Shown piece after piece: positions 36,838-46,178 of a DNA stretch of 64,000 nt. The notes under the pieces are model-generated. The model was not told where the DNA came from, did no database searches, and saw nothing but the letters and a program-made list of their open reading frames with translations. Source of the stretch: Teichococcus aerophilus. Lineage in GTDB: Bacteria; Pseudomonadota; Alphaproteobacteria; Acetobacterales; Acetobacteraceae. A program made the position numbers and the translations under genes. Each line of letters opens with the position of its first letter. The stretch's first letter is position 1. Location: contig NZ_JACTVA010000013.1 in NCBI RefSeq assembly GCF_014490485.1, positions 33,201 to 97,200 of the forward strand, written 5' to 3'.

Positions 36838-36871
36838 TTGACATTTACAACATATCGACCATACTCGATAT
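36838..36871 (+). promoter_or_regulatory. arsR promoter with overlapping ArsR operator
   Basis: TTGACA at 36838-36843 and CATACT at 36860-36865, sixteen bases apart. An inverted repeat ATATCGA-N6-TCGATAT occupies 36852-36871, covering the -10 box and ending at the base before the arsR ATG. The expected transcription start is the A of that ATG, and no Shine-Dalgarno is present, so arsR is probably leaderless. Confidence 0.75.
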
Positions 36872-37225
36872 ATGGATGATGATGACGCCCTAGCCTGCCT
36901 CGGTGCTCTGTCTCAGGGCACCCGCCTGGAGACCTTCCGGCTGCTGGTCCGCCAGGAGCCGGACGGCCTGCCCGCAGGCGAGGTGGCGCGGCAGCTCGAT
37001 GTCCCCCAGAACACGATGTCCACACACCTCGCGGTCTTGACGCGGGCCGGGCTGCTGCGTTCGGAGCGGCACAGCCGCTCCATCGTGTACCGGGCCGACC
37101 TGGATCGCCTGCGCGAGATGATGCTGTTCCTGGTCAAGGACTGCTGCGCAGGGCGCGCGGACCTTTGTGAACCGCTCATCGCCGATCTGCTCCCGTGCTG
37201 TCCGCCCCGGAAGGTCGTCCAATGA
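36872..37225 (+). CDS. arsR: ArsR arsenite-responsive repressor
   Basis: 117 residues, winged helix (LDVPQNTMSTHLAVLTRAG). Cys91, Cys92 and Cys99 (DCCAGRADLC) form a C-terminal As(III) site at the same positions as in the ArsR-ArsC fusion; two more cysteines follow at 109-110. It should bind the palindrome that abuts its own start codon and release it with arsenite. The last four bases overlap arsC. Confidence 0.92.
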   Translation: MDDDDALACLGALSQGTRLETFRLLVRQEPDGLPAGEVARQLDVPQNTMSTHLAVLTRAGLLRSERHSRSIVYRADLDRLREMMLFLVKDCCAGRADLCEPLIADLLPCCPPRKVVQ

Positions 37226-37650
37226 GCACCGATGTCGTCATCTACCACAATCCCGCCTGCGGGACGTCGCGCAACACGCTGGCGATGATCCGCAACGCTG
37301 GCATCGAACCGCACGTGGTCGAGTACCTCAAGACGCCGCCGTCGCGCGCGATGCTGAGCCAGCTGATGGCGCGGGCAAGGCTCACGCCCCGGCAGCTCCT
37401 GCGGCAGAAGGGCACGCCCTACTCGGAACTGGGGCTGGATGATGCGTCGCTGACGGATGAGCAGTTGGTCGACGCCATGATGGCGCACCCCATCCTCATC
37501 AACCGCCCCCTGGTGGTGACCGAACTCGGCGTGAAGCTCTGCCGCCCGTCCGAGGCCGTCCTCGACATTCTGCCGCGGCCGCAGCAGGGAGCATTCGCCA
37601 AGGAAGACGGCGAGGTCGTCACGGACGCCCAAGGCCGCCGCGTGGCCTGA
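37222..37650 (+). CDS. arsC: Glutaredoxin-type arsenate reductase
   Basis: 142 residues of the ArsC/Spx family with HNPACGTSRNTL at the N terminus, where the Cys is the arsenate nucleophile, and the later NRPLVV that carries the conserved Arg. It reduces arsenate with glutathione/glutaredoxin. It starts in an ATGA overlap with arsR and feeds arsenite to ArsB. With the LMW-type ArsC fusion, the island holds two unrelated arsenate reductases. Confidence 0.94.
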   Translation: MSTDVVIYHNPACGTSRNTLAMIRNAGIEPHVVEYLKTPPSRAMLSQLMARARLTPRQLLRQKGTPYSELGLDDASLTDEQLVDAMMAHPILINRPLVVTELGVKLCRPSEAVLDILPRPQQGAFAKEDGEVVTDAQGRRVA

Positions 37651-37736
37651 CACCCAGCCTCGGCCATCCCATTGGCGCCGCTCTGCCCTGACGGCGGACG
37701 GCGCGCCGCGTCCTGTTGCTTGAAAGAACCCGCTGC

Positions 37737-39050
37737 ATGCTGGCCCTGGCCATCTTCGCCTTCACCCTCATCCTGGTCATCTGGCAGCCGCGCGGCCTCG
37801 GCATCGGCTGGTCTGCCATGGGCGGCGCCGCACTGGCCCTGCTGACCGGCGTCGTCGGCTGGGCCGACGTGCCGGTGGTCTGGGACATCGTCTGGGACGC
37901 CACCTTCACCTTCGTGGCGCTCATCATCATCTCGCTGCTGCTTGACGAGGCCGGGTTCTTCCAGTGGGCGGCGCTGCACGTGGCGCGCTGGGGCGGCGGC
38001 AACGGCAGGCGGCTGTTCCCGCTGGTCGTGGTGCTTGGCGCCGTCATCGCGGCCTTCTTCGCCAATGACGGCGCCGCCCTGCTGCTGACGCCCATCGTCA
38101 TGGCCATCCTGCTCAGGCTGAACTTCTCCGCGGCCGCCACGCTGGCCTTCATCGTCGCCTGCGGCTTCGTGGCCGACACCACCAGCCTGCCACTGGTCAT
38201 CTCCAACCTCGTCAACATCGTCTCGGCCAACTACTTCGGCATCGGGTTCGGCCGCTACGCCGCCGTCATGGTGCCGGTGAACTTGGTGGCGCTGGCCGCG
38301 ACGCTCGGCGTGCTCTGGGCCTACTACGGCCGCCAGGTGCCCGCGAGCTACCGCATGGACCAACTGGAGGCGCCCAGCGCCGCCATCCGTGACCATCTCG
38401 TGTTCCGGGCGGCCTTCCCCCTGCTAGCCGTGCTGCTGCTGGCCTACTTCGTCCTGGCGCCGCTGGGTGTGCCGGTGGCCGCGGTTACCGGCGCCGCGGC
38501 TCTGGTGCTGCTGGTGCTGGCCGGACGCTGGCACCGGGGCGGCAACGGCGCCGTGGTGTCCGTTCGCAAAGTGATGCGTGAAGCCCCGTGGCAGATCGTG
38601 GTGTTCTCGCTTGGCATGTACCTGGTGGTCTACGGGCTGCGGAACGCCGGGCTGACGAACCACTTGGCAGGCGTGTTGGAGTGGCTGGCGGGGCATGGCC
38701 TGTGGGCCGCTACCATCGGCACCGGCGTCGGCGCCGCGCTGCTCTCCTCGGTGATGAACAACATGCCTGGCGTGCTGGTCGGCGCGCTCGCCATCGAGCA
38801 GGCGCAGGGCATCCCGCCCGCCATCCGCGAGGCGATGGTTTACGCCAACGTCATCGGCTGCGACCTCGGCCCCAAGTTCACCCCCATCGGCAGCCTGGCA
38901 ACGCTGCTCTGGCTGCACGTGCTGGCGCGGAAGGGCACCACCATCACCTGGGGGCAGTACATGAAGGTCGGGCTGGTCATCACGCCGCCGGTCCTGCTGG
39001 CCGTGCTGGCCGCACTGGCGCTCTGGCTGCCAGTGGTCGGCACCCCATGA
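37737..39050 (+). CDS. arsB: Arsenite efflux permease ArsB
   Basis: 437 residues with ten to twelve membrane segments, closely following enterobacterial ArsB throughout: [53 protein letters not shown] and [20 protein letters not shown]. It extrudes arsenite, using the proton gradient or ArsA; no arsA is in the window. ATG 37737 gives the usual N terminus. It overlaps the flavoprotein gene by four bases (ATGA). Confidence 0.95.
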   Translation: MLALAIFAFTLILVIWQPRGLGIGWSAMGGAALALLTGVVGWADVPVVWDIVWDATFTFVALIIISLLLDEAGFFQWAALHVARWGGGNGRRLFPLVVVLGAVIAAFFANDGAALLLTPIVMAILLRLNFSAAATLAFIVACGFVADTTSLPLVISNLVNIVSANYFGIGFGRYAAVMVPVNLVALAATLGVLWAYYGRQVPASYRMDQLEAPSAAIRDHLVFRAAFPLLAVLLLAYFVLAPLGVPVAAVTGAAALVLLVLAGRWHRGGNGAVVSVRKVMREAPWQIVVFSLGMYLVVYGLRNAGLTNHLAGVLEWLAGHGLWAATIGTGVGAALLSSVMNNMPGVLVGALAIEQAQGIPPAIREAMVYANVIGCDLGPKFTPIGSLATLLWLHVLARKGTTITWGQYMKVGLVITPPVLLAVLAALALWLPVVGTP

Positions 39051-40117
39051 GCGGGCTGGTGGAACGCGACGTCCTGGTCATCGGCGGTGGTCAGTCCGGG
39101 CTCGCCGCCGGGTACTTCCTGCGCCGGAGCGGGCTCGGTTTCGAGATCCTGGACGCCAATGAACGGCCTGGTGGCGCCTGGCCGGATACCTGGGACTCCC
39201 TGCGACTGTTCTCGCCCGCGCAGATGAGCTCACTTCCCGGGTGGCCGATGCCGCCTTCGGGCGATGGCTACCCGACGCGGGATCATGTGATCGACTACCT
39301 GACGCGCTACGAGCGGCGATACGATCTGCCGGTTCGGCGGCCGGTGCGTGTCCTGGCGGTGGAGGAAGCGGGCGACCGGTTGGCCGTGAAAACCGACCGG
39401 GGCACCTGGATGGCCTCGGCGGTCATCAGCGCGACCGGCGGCGCGGGCGTTCCCCACATCCCGGACTATCCTGGTTCGGCGGGCTTCCGTGGCAGGCAGG
39501 TCCATTCTTCCCGCTACCGGACCCCCGAGGACTTCGCCGGACAGCGTGTTCTGGTCGTGGGCGGCGGCAACAGTGGCGCCCAGATCCTCTCGGAGGTGTC
39601 TCGGGTCGCTGAGACAACCTGGGTCACGCCGGAGCCACCGCGCTTCCTGCCCGACGACGTCGATGGCCGCGTGCTGTTCGAGCGTGCCACCGAGCGGGTT
39701 CGCGCACGGATGGAGGGACGGGAGCCGGATGCGCCGAAGGGCGGCCTCGGCGACATCGTCATGGTGCCACCGGTGCTCGAGGCGAGGGAGCGTGGAGTAC
39801 TGCACAGCGTCCGCCCCTTCGCCAGCTTCATGCCGGACGGCGTGGTGTGGCAGGACGGCAGCCTCGGCGCAGTGGACGCCGTCATCTGGTGCACCGGCTT
39901 CCGACCGGATCTGCGGCATCTGGCGCCGCTCGGCGTGCTGGAGCCGGATGGCCGGGTCACCGTCGAGAATGGCCGCGCCACCTGCGAGCCGCGCCTCTGG
40001 CTGCTCGGCTACGGCGACTGGAACGGTGCCGCCTCCGCGACCCTGGCGGGCATCACCCGATCGGCCCGTGACACCGTTCATGCCATCCAACAGTTCCTGA
40101 CGACCGGGAGACCCTGA
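39047..40117 (+). CDS. ArsO-like flavin-dependent monooxygenase
   Basis: 356 residues with two Rossmann motifs: FAD-binding [20 protein letters not shown] near the start and NADPH-binding [18 protein letters not shown], plus the ATG-type [14 protein letters not shown]. This is a class B flavin monooxygenase of the type often called ArsO next to arsH. Its substrate is not established. Translationally coupled to arsB (ATGA) and arsH (TGATG). Confidence 0.85.
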   Translation: MSGLVERDVLVIGGGQSGLAAGYFLRRSGLGFEILDANERPGGAWPDTWDSLRLFSPAQMSSLPGWPMPPSGDGYPTRDHVIDYLTRYERRYDLPVRRPVRVLAVEEAGDRLAVKTDRGTWMASAVISATGGAGVPHIPDYPGSAGFRGRQVHSSRYRTPEDFAGQRVLVVGGGNSGAQILSEVSRVAETTWVTPEPPRFLPDDVDGRVLFERATERVRARMEGREPDAPKGGLGDIVMVPPVLEARERGVLHSVRPFASFMPDGVVWQDGSLGAVDAVIWCTGFRPDLRHLAPLGVLEPDGRVTVENGRATCEPRLWLLGYGDWNGAASATLAGITRSARDTVHAIQQFLTTGRP

Positions 40118-40854
40118 TGACCTCCGACCTCGACCTCTCATTGCCCAATGTGGCCGACGACCATCTTCAGATGCCGGACTTCTCCAAGCTCGGCATCCCC
40201 GGCGCCAGCACGCATCCGCCGCGCATCCTGCTGCTCTACGGTTCGCTGCGGGAGCGGTCCTACAGCCGGTTCCTGACGCTGGAGGCCGAGCGCATCCTCC
40301 GCCGCCTGGGCGCCGAGACCCGCGTCTACGACCCCCGCGACCTGCCCGTGGTCGACAGCGTGCCCGCCGACCACCCCAAGGTCACCGAACTCCGGGAGTT
40401 CTCCCTGTGGTCCGAAGGACAGGTTTGGTGCAGCCCTGAACGGCATGGTGCCGTCACCGGCATCCTCAAGAACCAGATCGACTGGCTGCCACTGGAGAGC
40501 CGTGGGGTGCGTCCCACCCAGGGGCGCACGCTGGCGGTGATGCAGGTCTCCGGTGGTAGCCAGAGCTTCAACGCGGTGAACATGCTGCGCCTGCTCGGCC
40601 GCTGGATGCGGATGGTCACCATCCCGAACCAGTCATCGGTGCCCAAGGCGTACGAGCAGTTCAACGAGGCGGGCCGGATGCTGCCGGGACCGCTTTACGA
40701 CCGCGTCGTTGACGTCATGGAAGAGCTGATGAAGTTTACCCTGCTGACGCGGGATGTGTCCGGCCACCTGACCGACCGCTACAGCGAGCGGAAGGAGCGG
40801 GCGGAGAAGCAGGCCAAGGCTGACTTGGCAAAGCTGTCGGGTGCCGTTGAGTAA
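40117..40854 (+). CDS. arsH: ArsH NADPH-dependent FMN reductase
   Basis: 245 residues with the flavodoxin-like FMN loop [20 protein letters not shown] and the ArsH-specific [20 protein letters not shown] and [16 protein letters not shown]. ArsH oxidises trivalent organoarsenicals. It starts on the last bases of the preceding stop and ends the rightward ars operon. Confidence 0.95.
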   Translation: MTSDLDLSLPNVADDHLQMPDFSKLGIPGASTHPPRILLLYGSLRERSYSRFLTLEAERILRRLGAETRVYDPRDLPVVDSVPADHPKVTELREFSLWSEGQVWCSPERHGAVTGILKNQIDWLPLESRGVRPTQGRTLAVMQVSGGSQSFNAVNMLRLLGRWMRMVTIPNQSSVPKAYEQFNEAGRMLPGPLYDRVVDVMEELMKFTLLTRDVSGHLTDRYSERKERAEKQAKADLAKLSGAVE

Positions 40855-40967
40855 CCTGGCCAATCCGGTTGCAGCGGCCTGCTGAACGGATCTTGCCGCG
40901 GTCCACCAGACGGCGCCTCATTCGCTTTCAAAATCTCGCGAATCGGAAGTCGAGGCCCTGATCAAGG

Positions 40968-41846
40968 ATGCAGATCTCTCCGCAGTCGATTGAGGCGTTG
41001 GTAAAGGTCATTTCCGGCGGGCCAGGAGCCGGACCAGACGTTGCGCCACCAATCGGGCGTTATCGGTCCGGCCCGAAGCTGGAGAGCTTCATGCGGGACT
41101 GCGGGGTGCTCATCACCATAGGGTCTGGCTCGCGACTGCCAGCTTTGTCCGAGGCGCTGCTGGGTGTACTGCGGCGCGGCGATGCCAACACCATGCGCAT
41201 CATCATCGAGAAGGCGGCCGATCCGCGAGACTTCGTCACCGAGCCGGAGAAAGTGCCTCAGGTCATCAGCTACCTGAACCAGTTCCTCGTCTACGATGGG
41301 CTTGAGTTGCAGCACCAGGGGCAGCGTGTGCGATTGGTTCAGGCGGGGACGTCGGCGCCTGTGCTGGCCGCTCTGGCGCAGAAGACGCAGACCATCGATT
41401 TTGACACTGTCCAGCGGGACCTGGAGCGCGCGATGGCAAGCGCCGCCACGGATCCCGAGGATGCCGTCACGGCGGCTTGCTCAGTAATCGAGAGCGTATG
41501 TCGCTCCGTCCTGATTGAACTCGGGGTGAAGTTGCCGGACAGGCGGGACATTTTGAGCCTGTACAAGGCTGTAAGGGAGCCACTTGCTCTCTCGCCGGGT
41601 CGCGAGGATCTGCCAGCCGAAGTAGCAGAAGATGTTCGTCAGGTTCTCAGTGGTCTCCATACCGTCATCCAAGGCATCGGTGCGTTGCGCACGCACGCCG
41701 GGGATGCGCACGGGCGGGAACGCGGGTTCCGCCGGATCGACTCTAGGATAGCGCGCCTCGCAATCCACTCAGCCAGCGCCGCCGCCTTGTTCATCATCGA
41801 GACATGGCAGCAGAAGCACCCGACAAAGCCGCTGGTCGCCCATTAG
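40968..41846 (+). CDS. Abortive-infection (Abi_C) family protein
   Basis: 292 residues. The C-terminal half resembles the Abi_C domain: DPEDAVTAACSVIESVCRSV, then LYKAVREPLAL and VLSGLHTVIQGIGALRTHAG. The N-terminal half is helical without recognised motifs. AAGG sits too close to ATG 40968 to be a normal ribosome site. Base composition is a little less GC-rich than the ars genes. It sits alone between two ars operons of opposite direction; a phage-defence role is plausible but unproven. Confidence 0.6.
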   Translation: MQISPQSIEALVKVISGGPGAGPDVAPPIGRYRSGPKLESFMRDCGVLITIGSGSRLPALSEALLGVLRRGDANTMRIIIEKAADPRDFVTEPEKVPQVISYLNQFLVYDGLELQHQGQRVRLVQAGTSAPVLAALAQKTQTIDFDTVQRDLERAMASAATDPEDAVTAACSVIESVCRSVLIELGVKLPDRRDILSLYKAVREPLALSPGREDLPAEVAEDVRQVLSGLHTVIQGIGALRTHAGDAHGRERGFRRIDSRIARLAIHSASAAALFIIETWQQKHPTKPLVAH

Positions 41847-41921
41847 GGATGTAGGGTAACCACACGCTCTGAGGGCTCACAGGCTTGCTCGGCTGCTGCT
41901 TGGCAGGATGTTCGCCGACGA

Positions 41922-42494
41922 CTACTTGGTCGCAGGAGGCGCCGTGTCGCCGTCGCCAAGCGCCAGCTGCATCAACACGGTGTCCAGCCAGCGCCCATGC
42001 TTGCGCCCGACCGACCGCAGGACGCCGGTATGCTCGAAGCCGAGCGCCCTGTGCAGCCGGATCGACGCTTCGTTCCCGCTATCGCCGATGACGGCCACCA
42101 TCTGGCGGTAGCCGAGGTCAGAGCACTCCTGGATGAGGGCCTCCAGCAGGCGGCGGCCGATGCCGTGGCCGCGGGCCTCCTCGCTGATGTAGACCGAGTT
42201 CTCCAGCGTGTTCCGGTAGGCAGGCCGAGGCCGGTAGGCACCCACGTAGGCATAGCCAAGTACTTGGCCATCGCTGCCCTCAGCCACCAGGTAGGGCAGC
42301 CTACGCTCGGCGATGGCGGCCCTGCGCTGCCGCATGTCGTCAGCCGTCGGCGCCTCGGTCTCGAAGGTGGCGGTGCCATGGAGCACGTGGTGCCGGTAGA
42401 TGGCGGCGACGGCCTCCATGTCGGCCTCCGTGGCGAGCCGGATGGTCACTGCGGCAGGCTGTTTGGCGGGGGCGGATGGGTTCGGGTCGGGCAC
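41922..42494 (-). CDS. GNAT N-acetyltransferase of the phosphinothricin/arsinothricin (ArsN1) type
   Basis: 190 residues. The acetyl-CoA loop EEARGHGIGRRLLEAL and the PAT-like segments AAIYRHHVLHGTATFET, GYAYVGAYRPRPAYR and GNEASIRLHRALGFE are present. PAT-family enzymes in ars clusters include ArsN1, which acetylates the antibiotic arsinothricin. The location as last gene of a PadR-flavoprotein-MFS operon in an arsenic island favours an arsenical substrate, but methionine sulfoximine or phosphinothricin are alternatives. It lies 33 bases after the MFS gene. Confidence 0.75.
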   Translation of the reverse strand: MPDPNPSAPAKQPAAVTIRLATEADMEAVAAIYRHHVLHGTATFETEAPTADDMRQRRAAIAERRLPYLVAEGSDGQVLGYAYVGAYRPRPAYRNTLENSVYISEEARGHGIGRRLLEALIQECSDLGYRQMVAVIGDSGNEASIRLHRALGFEHTGVLRSVGRKHGRWLDTVLMQLALGDGDTAPPATK

Positions 42495-42527
42495 GGGAGC
42501 CTCGTTGTCCTGTTGAATGGTTGACTG

Positions 42528-43754
42528 TTAGCGGCGCCGGAGCGCGTACGGCACCAGCGCCAGCACCATCAGGATGTTGAGCGCGGCGGCGCCGCACAGC
42601 ACGGCCAGCGTGGTGGATGCGCCGAACCCGTCCAGCAGCCAGGCGCCGAGGAACGGCGAGGCCGCCTGCGCGACGAGGGTCGGCATCGCGATGCGGCCCA
42701 TGAGCACCGCGTAGCCTTCCTTGCCGAAGAGCGCCAAGGGCAGCGTGCCGCGGGCAATGGAGCGGATGCCGCTGCCCATGCCGTACATGACGATGCCCGC
42801 CGCCACGACACCCGGCGCACCGGCCAACATGCCCAGGCCGACCGCCACCAGCACCGCAGACGCGACCAAGCTCCAGATGGGATGCGCCTTCTTGCCGAAC
42901 AGCATCTCCAGCACGCGGGCGCCGACCTGCGCCGGGCCGATCAGCGTGCCCAGGGCAACGGCCGCCGCCAGCGCCAGCCCTTGCGACTGCAGCATTGTCA
43001 GCAGGTGGACGGAGATGACGGTCATGATGACCGCCGCTAGGGTGAACCCCGCTGCCAGCACGACGAAGGCGTAGTGCTGGCCCGCCTGCACATGGCCTGG
43101 TGCCACGGCAGCCTTGGCGGCCGTAGTTGCCGCAGAGGGCTTGGCCAACTCGCGCGGCACGCCGAACAGGTAGAGCGGCAGGACCACGGCGAGGTGGATG
43201 GCGGCGTAGGTCAGGCAGGCGCCGCGCCAGCCCAGGTGGTCGACCAGGAAGGCGCTAAGCGGCCAGCAGACGGTGCTGGCGAAGCCGCCGAAAAGGGTGA
43301 CATGGGTGATGGTCGGTCGCGCGTGCTCGCCGTAGAGCCGTCCCAGGGTCGAGAAGGCCGAATCGTACAACCCGGCGCCCATGGCCAGACCGAGCACTAC
43401 CCAAGCGACCACGAACACCGGCAGGCTGGGCGCCACTCCGAGCAGCAGCAGACCCGCGGAGAGCAGGACGGCGCTGGCGGCGAGCACGGGGCGGCCGCCG
43501 TGCCGGTCGATCAGGTGGCCGATTCGCGGCGACGCCAGGCCCGACACCAGCATGCCGATGGACAGGGTGCCCATGATCCAGGTGAGCGGCCAGCCGGTGT
43601 CCGCGGCGATCGGCCCGGCCAGCACGGCCAGCAGGTAGTATGACGAACCCCAGGCAAGGATTTGGCCGACGCCGATGGCCGAGGCGACCGTCAGCCGATT
43701 GCGGCCCGCTGCCGCAACGGGAAGGGCGCGTCCCGGTGTCGTGGCCTGGCTCAT
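42528..43754 (-). CDS. MFS transporter in the PadR operon
   Basis: 408 residues with about twelve hydrophobic segments and the MFS loop signature GHLIDRHGGRPVL. The frame stays open upstream, but ATG 43754 overlaps the flavoprotein stop (ATGA) and gives a normal N-terminal cytosolic segment of about 20 residues. Together with the acetyltransferase and flavoprotein it probably exports or imports an arsenical; the substrate cannot be read from sequence. It is not closely similar to ArsJ in this window. Confidence 0.78.
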   Translation of the reverse strand: MSQATTPGRALPVAAAGRNRLTVASAIGVGQILAWGSSYYLLAVLAGPIAADTGWPLTWIMGTLSIGMLVSGLASPRIGHLIDRHGGRPVLAASAVLLSAGLLLLGVAPSLPVFVVAWVVLGLAMGAGLYDSAFSTLGRLYGEHARPTITHVTLFGGFASTVCWPLSAFLVDHLGWRGACLTYAAIHLAVVLPLYLFGVPRELAKPSAATTAAKAAVAPGHVQAGQHYAFVVLAAGFTLAAVIMTVISVHLLTMLQSQGLALAAAVALGTLIGPAQVGARVLEMLFGKKAHPIWSLVASAVLVAVGLGMLAGAPGVVAAGIVMYGMGSGIRSIARGTLPLALFGKEGYAVLMGRIAMPTLVAQAASPFLGAWLLDGFGASTTLAVLCGAAALNILMVLALVPYALRRR

Positions 43755-45220
43755 TTGGCGGGCTCGGCCGGTGCGGTTGCCCGCGCGGTGTTGGTCCCGC
43801 AGCACGTCGTTTCCTTGACCAGCTCCTGCTCCGGCCTCGGGGAGCAGCAGGCGACCAGGGGCGCCGCGGGAGCGCAGCAAGAGGACACCGCGTCGGCGTC
43901 GGCGGCGCCGGGCGGCACGCGGCTTGAGCTGCAGACGCCGGTCTCCGGCAGGTCGAGCTCGACCCGGCGCGCAGCCTCGAGGTCGCCCGCGAGGAAGGCG
44001 GCGATGGAGCGCACCTGCTCGTGGCCGGTGGCCAGCAGGAAGGTCGGCGCCCGGCCGTAGCTGGCCATCCCGGCGAGGAAAAGCCCGCTGTCCGGCTGCT
44101 GGAGTTCGAAGGCGCCGTGCGGCCGGACGGTGCCGCAAGAGTGCAGGTTGGGATCGATCAGCGGCGCCAGCACGCGCGGGCACTCCAGCGCCGGGTCCAG
44201 GTCCAGGCGGACCTCGCCGAGGATGCCGAGGTCGGGCCGCAGGCCGGTGGCCACCACCATCTCATGGACCTCGACCGCCCGGCCCTCCAAGCTCATGACA
44301 TCCAGGGAACCACCGGCGTTCCGGCGGATCTCGTCCACCGCGAAGGGTGCGATCAGCTCGACGGCACCGGACGCGACAAGGCGACGGAGCCGCTGGCCCA
44401 GGGCGCCGCGCTCCGGCAGCTGGTCGGCGGCGCCACCGCCGTAGGCCCGCGTCAGGTCGGCATTGCGGGCTGCCCAGAGGACAACGGTGCCCGGCACCTG
44501 TTCGGCCAGGCGGGCGAGGTCGAGGAGGGTGCCAACGGCCGAGTGTCCGGAGCCAACCACAAGGACGCGCTTGCCCGCGTAGCGGCCGTGGTCGGCGCCG
44601 AGGACGTCGGGCATGCCGTGGCGGATCCGGTCGGCGGCCTCGCGTTCGCCGATGGCGGGCATGCCGGAGGCACCGGCCGGGCTGGGACTGCCCCAGGTGC
44701 CGGTGGCCACGATGACGGCGCGAGCGAGGAGGCGGCCCTCGCGTCCGTCGGCCTGGAACCTGACCTCGAAGGGCTGCCTCCCGCGCTCGGCGTCGCGGAC
44801 CTTGCCCACGCGTTGCCGGGCGACGCCGGTCACCCGCGTGTTCAGGCGCAGGCGGCCAGCGATCTCCGGCAGCGCGGCGAGCGGCACCAGGTAGTCGTCG
44901 GCGAGCTCGCGTCCGGTCGGGAAGCCATCGGCGTCAGGTGCCGTCCAGCCGTGCCGCTCCAGCAGGGCCTGGGCCGCCCGGTCGATGTTGTAGCGCCAGG
45001 GGGAGAACATGGGGACGTGGCCCCAGGCGAGCGGCGCCGTGCCGACCGAGGGACCGGCTTCCAGGATGACCGGCTCGAGGCCACGCTCTAGCAGATGCGC
45101 TGCGGCGGCGAGGCCGACCGGACCGCCGCCGATAATGGCGACAGGTAGCGATCTGAGATCGGCGTGGCCCTCAAAGCCCCTGTTGTGAGGGCGCGGCGTG
45201 GCGGAGCAGCAGGAGATCAT
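43751..45220 (-). CDS. Flavoprotein with cysteine-pair tail, metalloid-associated
   Basis: 489 residues. Residues 25-420 form an FAD/NAD(P)-dependent oxidoreductase: VAIIGGGPVGLAAAAHLLER, VIVATGTWGSPSPAG and a second nucleotide motif KRVLVVGSGHSAVGTLLDLA. The last 62 residues are unlike the rest: Cys430, then the pairs Cys448-449, Cys458-459 and Cys473-474. A further pair, Cys4-5, lies at the N terminus. Paired cysteines suggest As(III) or other soft-metal binding. It is the first enzyme gene after padR and is coupled to the MFS gene. The reaction is unknown; a monooxygenase acting on an arsenical is a guess. Confidence 0.75.
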   Translation of the reverse strand: MISCCSATPRPHNRGFEGHADLRSLPVAIIGGGPVGLAAAAHLLERGLEPVILEAGPSVGTAPLAWGHVPMFSPWRYNIDRAAQALLERHGWTAPDADGFPTGRELADDYLVPLAALPEIAGRLRLNTRVTGVARQRVGKVRDAERGRQPFEVRFQADGREGRLLARAVIVATGTWGSPSPAGASGMPAIGEREAADRIRHGMPDVLGADHGRYAGKRVLVVGSGHSAVGTLLDLARLAEQVPGTVVLWAARNADLTRAYGGGAADQLPERGALGQRLRRLVASGAVELIAPFAVDEIRRNAGGSLDVMSLEGRAVEVHEMVVATGLRPDLGILGEVRLDLDPALECPRVLAPLIDPNLHSCGTVRPHGAFELQQPDSGLFLAGMASYGRAPTFLLATGHEQVRSIAAFLAGDLEAARRVELDLPETGVCSSSRVPPGAADADAVSSCCAPAAPLVACCSPRPEQELVKETTCCGTNTARATAPAEPAK

Positions 45221-45272
45221 CTGTCAGTCCCCTTAATGCCTCGGTGGGCGATGCATGTGCGCAAGCCAATGA

Positions 45273-45695
45273 TCAGCATCGGCAGGTGTTCTTGGCCTGA
45301 TCGCGGGCGGCGGCGGCGCGGTCGGTCTCGGTCAGGGTTGCCGTGGCGTCCATCCATGCCTCCAAGCCGACTTTGAAGGCTTCGCGGCCCTTGTCGGTCA
45401 GCGTGTAGACCTTGCGCTCGCGGCCGGAGACGACCTCGGACGCCGAGGTGACGTAGCCGCCCTGCTCGAACTCGCGCAGCGTCGGGTACAGGGCGCCTTC
45501 TGAGGGCGAGCAGCAGCCGTTGGTGGTCCGCTCCACGGCACGGGCGATGTCGTAGCCGTGCGCCGGGCCGTCATGCAGCACCTGGAGGACGAAGAACCGG
45601 CTGAGCGCCATCTTGATGGTCCCGGCCCAGTAGGCCCGGTCGGTAAAGTCCGGGGAGGGACGGGCTACGGCGCGGAGGGCGGGTTCCTTCGACAT
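45273..45695 (-). CDS. PadR-family repressor with cysteine pair, probable arsenic sensor
   Basis: 140 residues. PadR winged helix (LSRFFVLQVLHDGPAHGYDI, SEGALYPTLREFEQGGYVTS, RKVYTLTDKGREAF). Cys61-Cys62 sit directly before SPSEGALYP, next to the recognition helix, and the protein ends in CRC (Cys138, Cys140), so thiol-based metalloid sensing is likely (inference). The palindrome four bases upstream of its start is the probable operator. It is the promoter-proximal gene of the leftward flavoprotein-MFS-GNAT operon. Confidence 0.82.
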   Translation of the reverse strand: MSKEPALRAVARPSPDFTDRAYWAGTIKMALSRFFVLQVLHDGPAHGYDIARAVERTTNGCCSPSEGALYPTLREFEQGGYVTSASEVVSGRERKVYTLTDKGREAFKVGLEAWMDATATLTETDRAAAARDQAKNTCRC

Positions 45696-45698
45696 GGT

Positions 45699-45730
45699 GG
45701 TATGCTATACCTTGCAGGGCGAGGTATCAA
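45699..45730 (-). promoter_or_regulatory. padR promoter with overlapping palindromic operator
   Basis: On the minus strand, TTGATA (45730-45725), 17 bases, TAGCAT (45707-45702), then six bases to the padR ATG. The palindrome GGTATAGCATACC (45711-45699) covers the -10 box. The expected start is the A of ATG, so the mRNA is probably leaderless, as for arsR. Confidence 0.7.
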
Positions 45731-45905
45731 CGCTACTCTGTGGAACCCGCCTGAGGGCTTGCCTGCCCCACCCGCCGCGTCCAGATGCTGCAGAGGCGAA
45801 TGATGGCGGCTGAAGCTTCGATCGGCCACCATGAGCCCTGGCAAGCGGCGATGAACCTCCTATGCTCCTCCAGGACGTTTCGATGCCGAGGCAAGGGAGC
45901 AGACG

Positions 45906-46178
45906 ATGAGCCTGGCAACTTACACCTTGAAGATGGCGGCCATTGCCGCGCCTGCTGCAGCGCTTGTGGCATTCGGTGCCGAGCCGATGCCCGCAGGCTG
46001 GCTCGACGGCATCGTGACGCCAGGGGGCACCGTCGGCCACGCTGCTGTCGTCATCGGCTTCTGGGCCGCCGGTGTTGCCTCCATCATGGTGAGCGCCGTT
46101 GTGGCGGCCGGACTGGCGCGCGATGCATGGCGCCTCCGGCAGGAGCTCCGGCAGGCGCGGACAACCTCCGCCCATTGA
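45906..46178 (+). CDS. Small two-segment membrane protein
   Basis: 90 residues with hydrophobic segments at about 8-25 (MAAIAAPAAALVAFGA) and 44-70 (AAVVIGFWAAGVASIMVSAV), and a charged C-terminal tail (DAWRLRQELRQARTT). GGGAG lies seven to eight bases before ATG 45906. It is the last gene before the AT-rich island end. No family recognised. Confidence 0.5.
   Translation: MSLATYTLKMAAIAAPAAALVAFGAEPMPAGWLDGIVTPGGTVGHAAVVIGFWAAGVASIMVSAVVAAGLARDAWRLRQELRQARTTSAH

Noticed and set aside
43755..44183. N-terminal extension of the MFS frame to 551 residues
   Set aside because: It lies antiphase inside the flavoprotein gene and is Arg/Ala/Gly-rich; the ATGA overlap at 43754 marks the true start.
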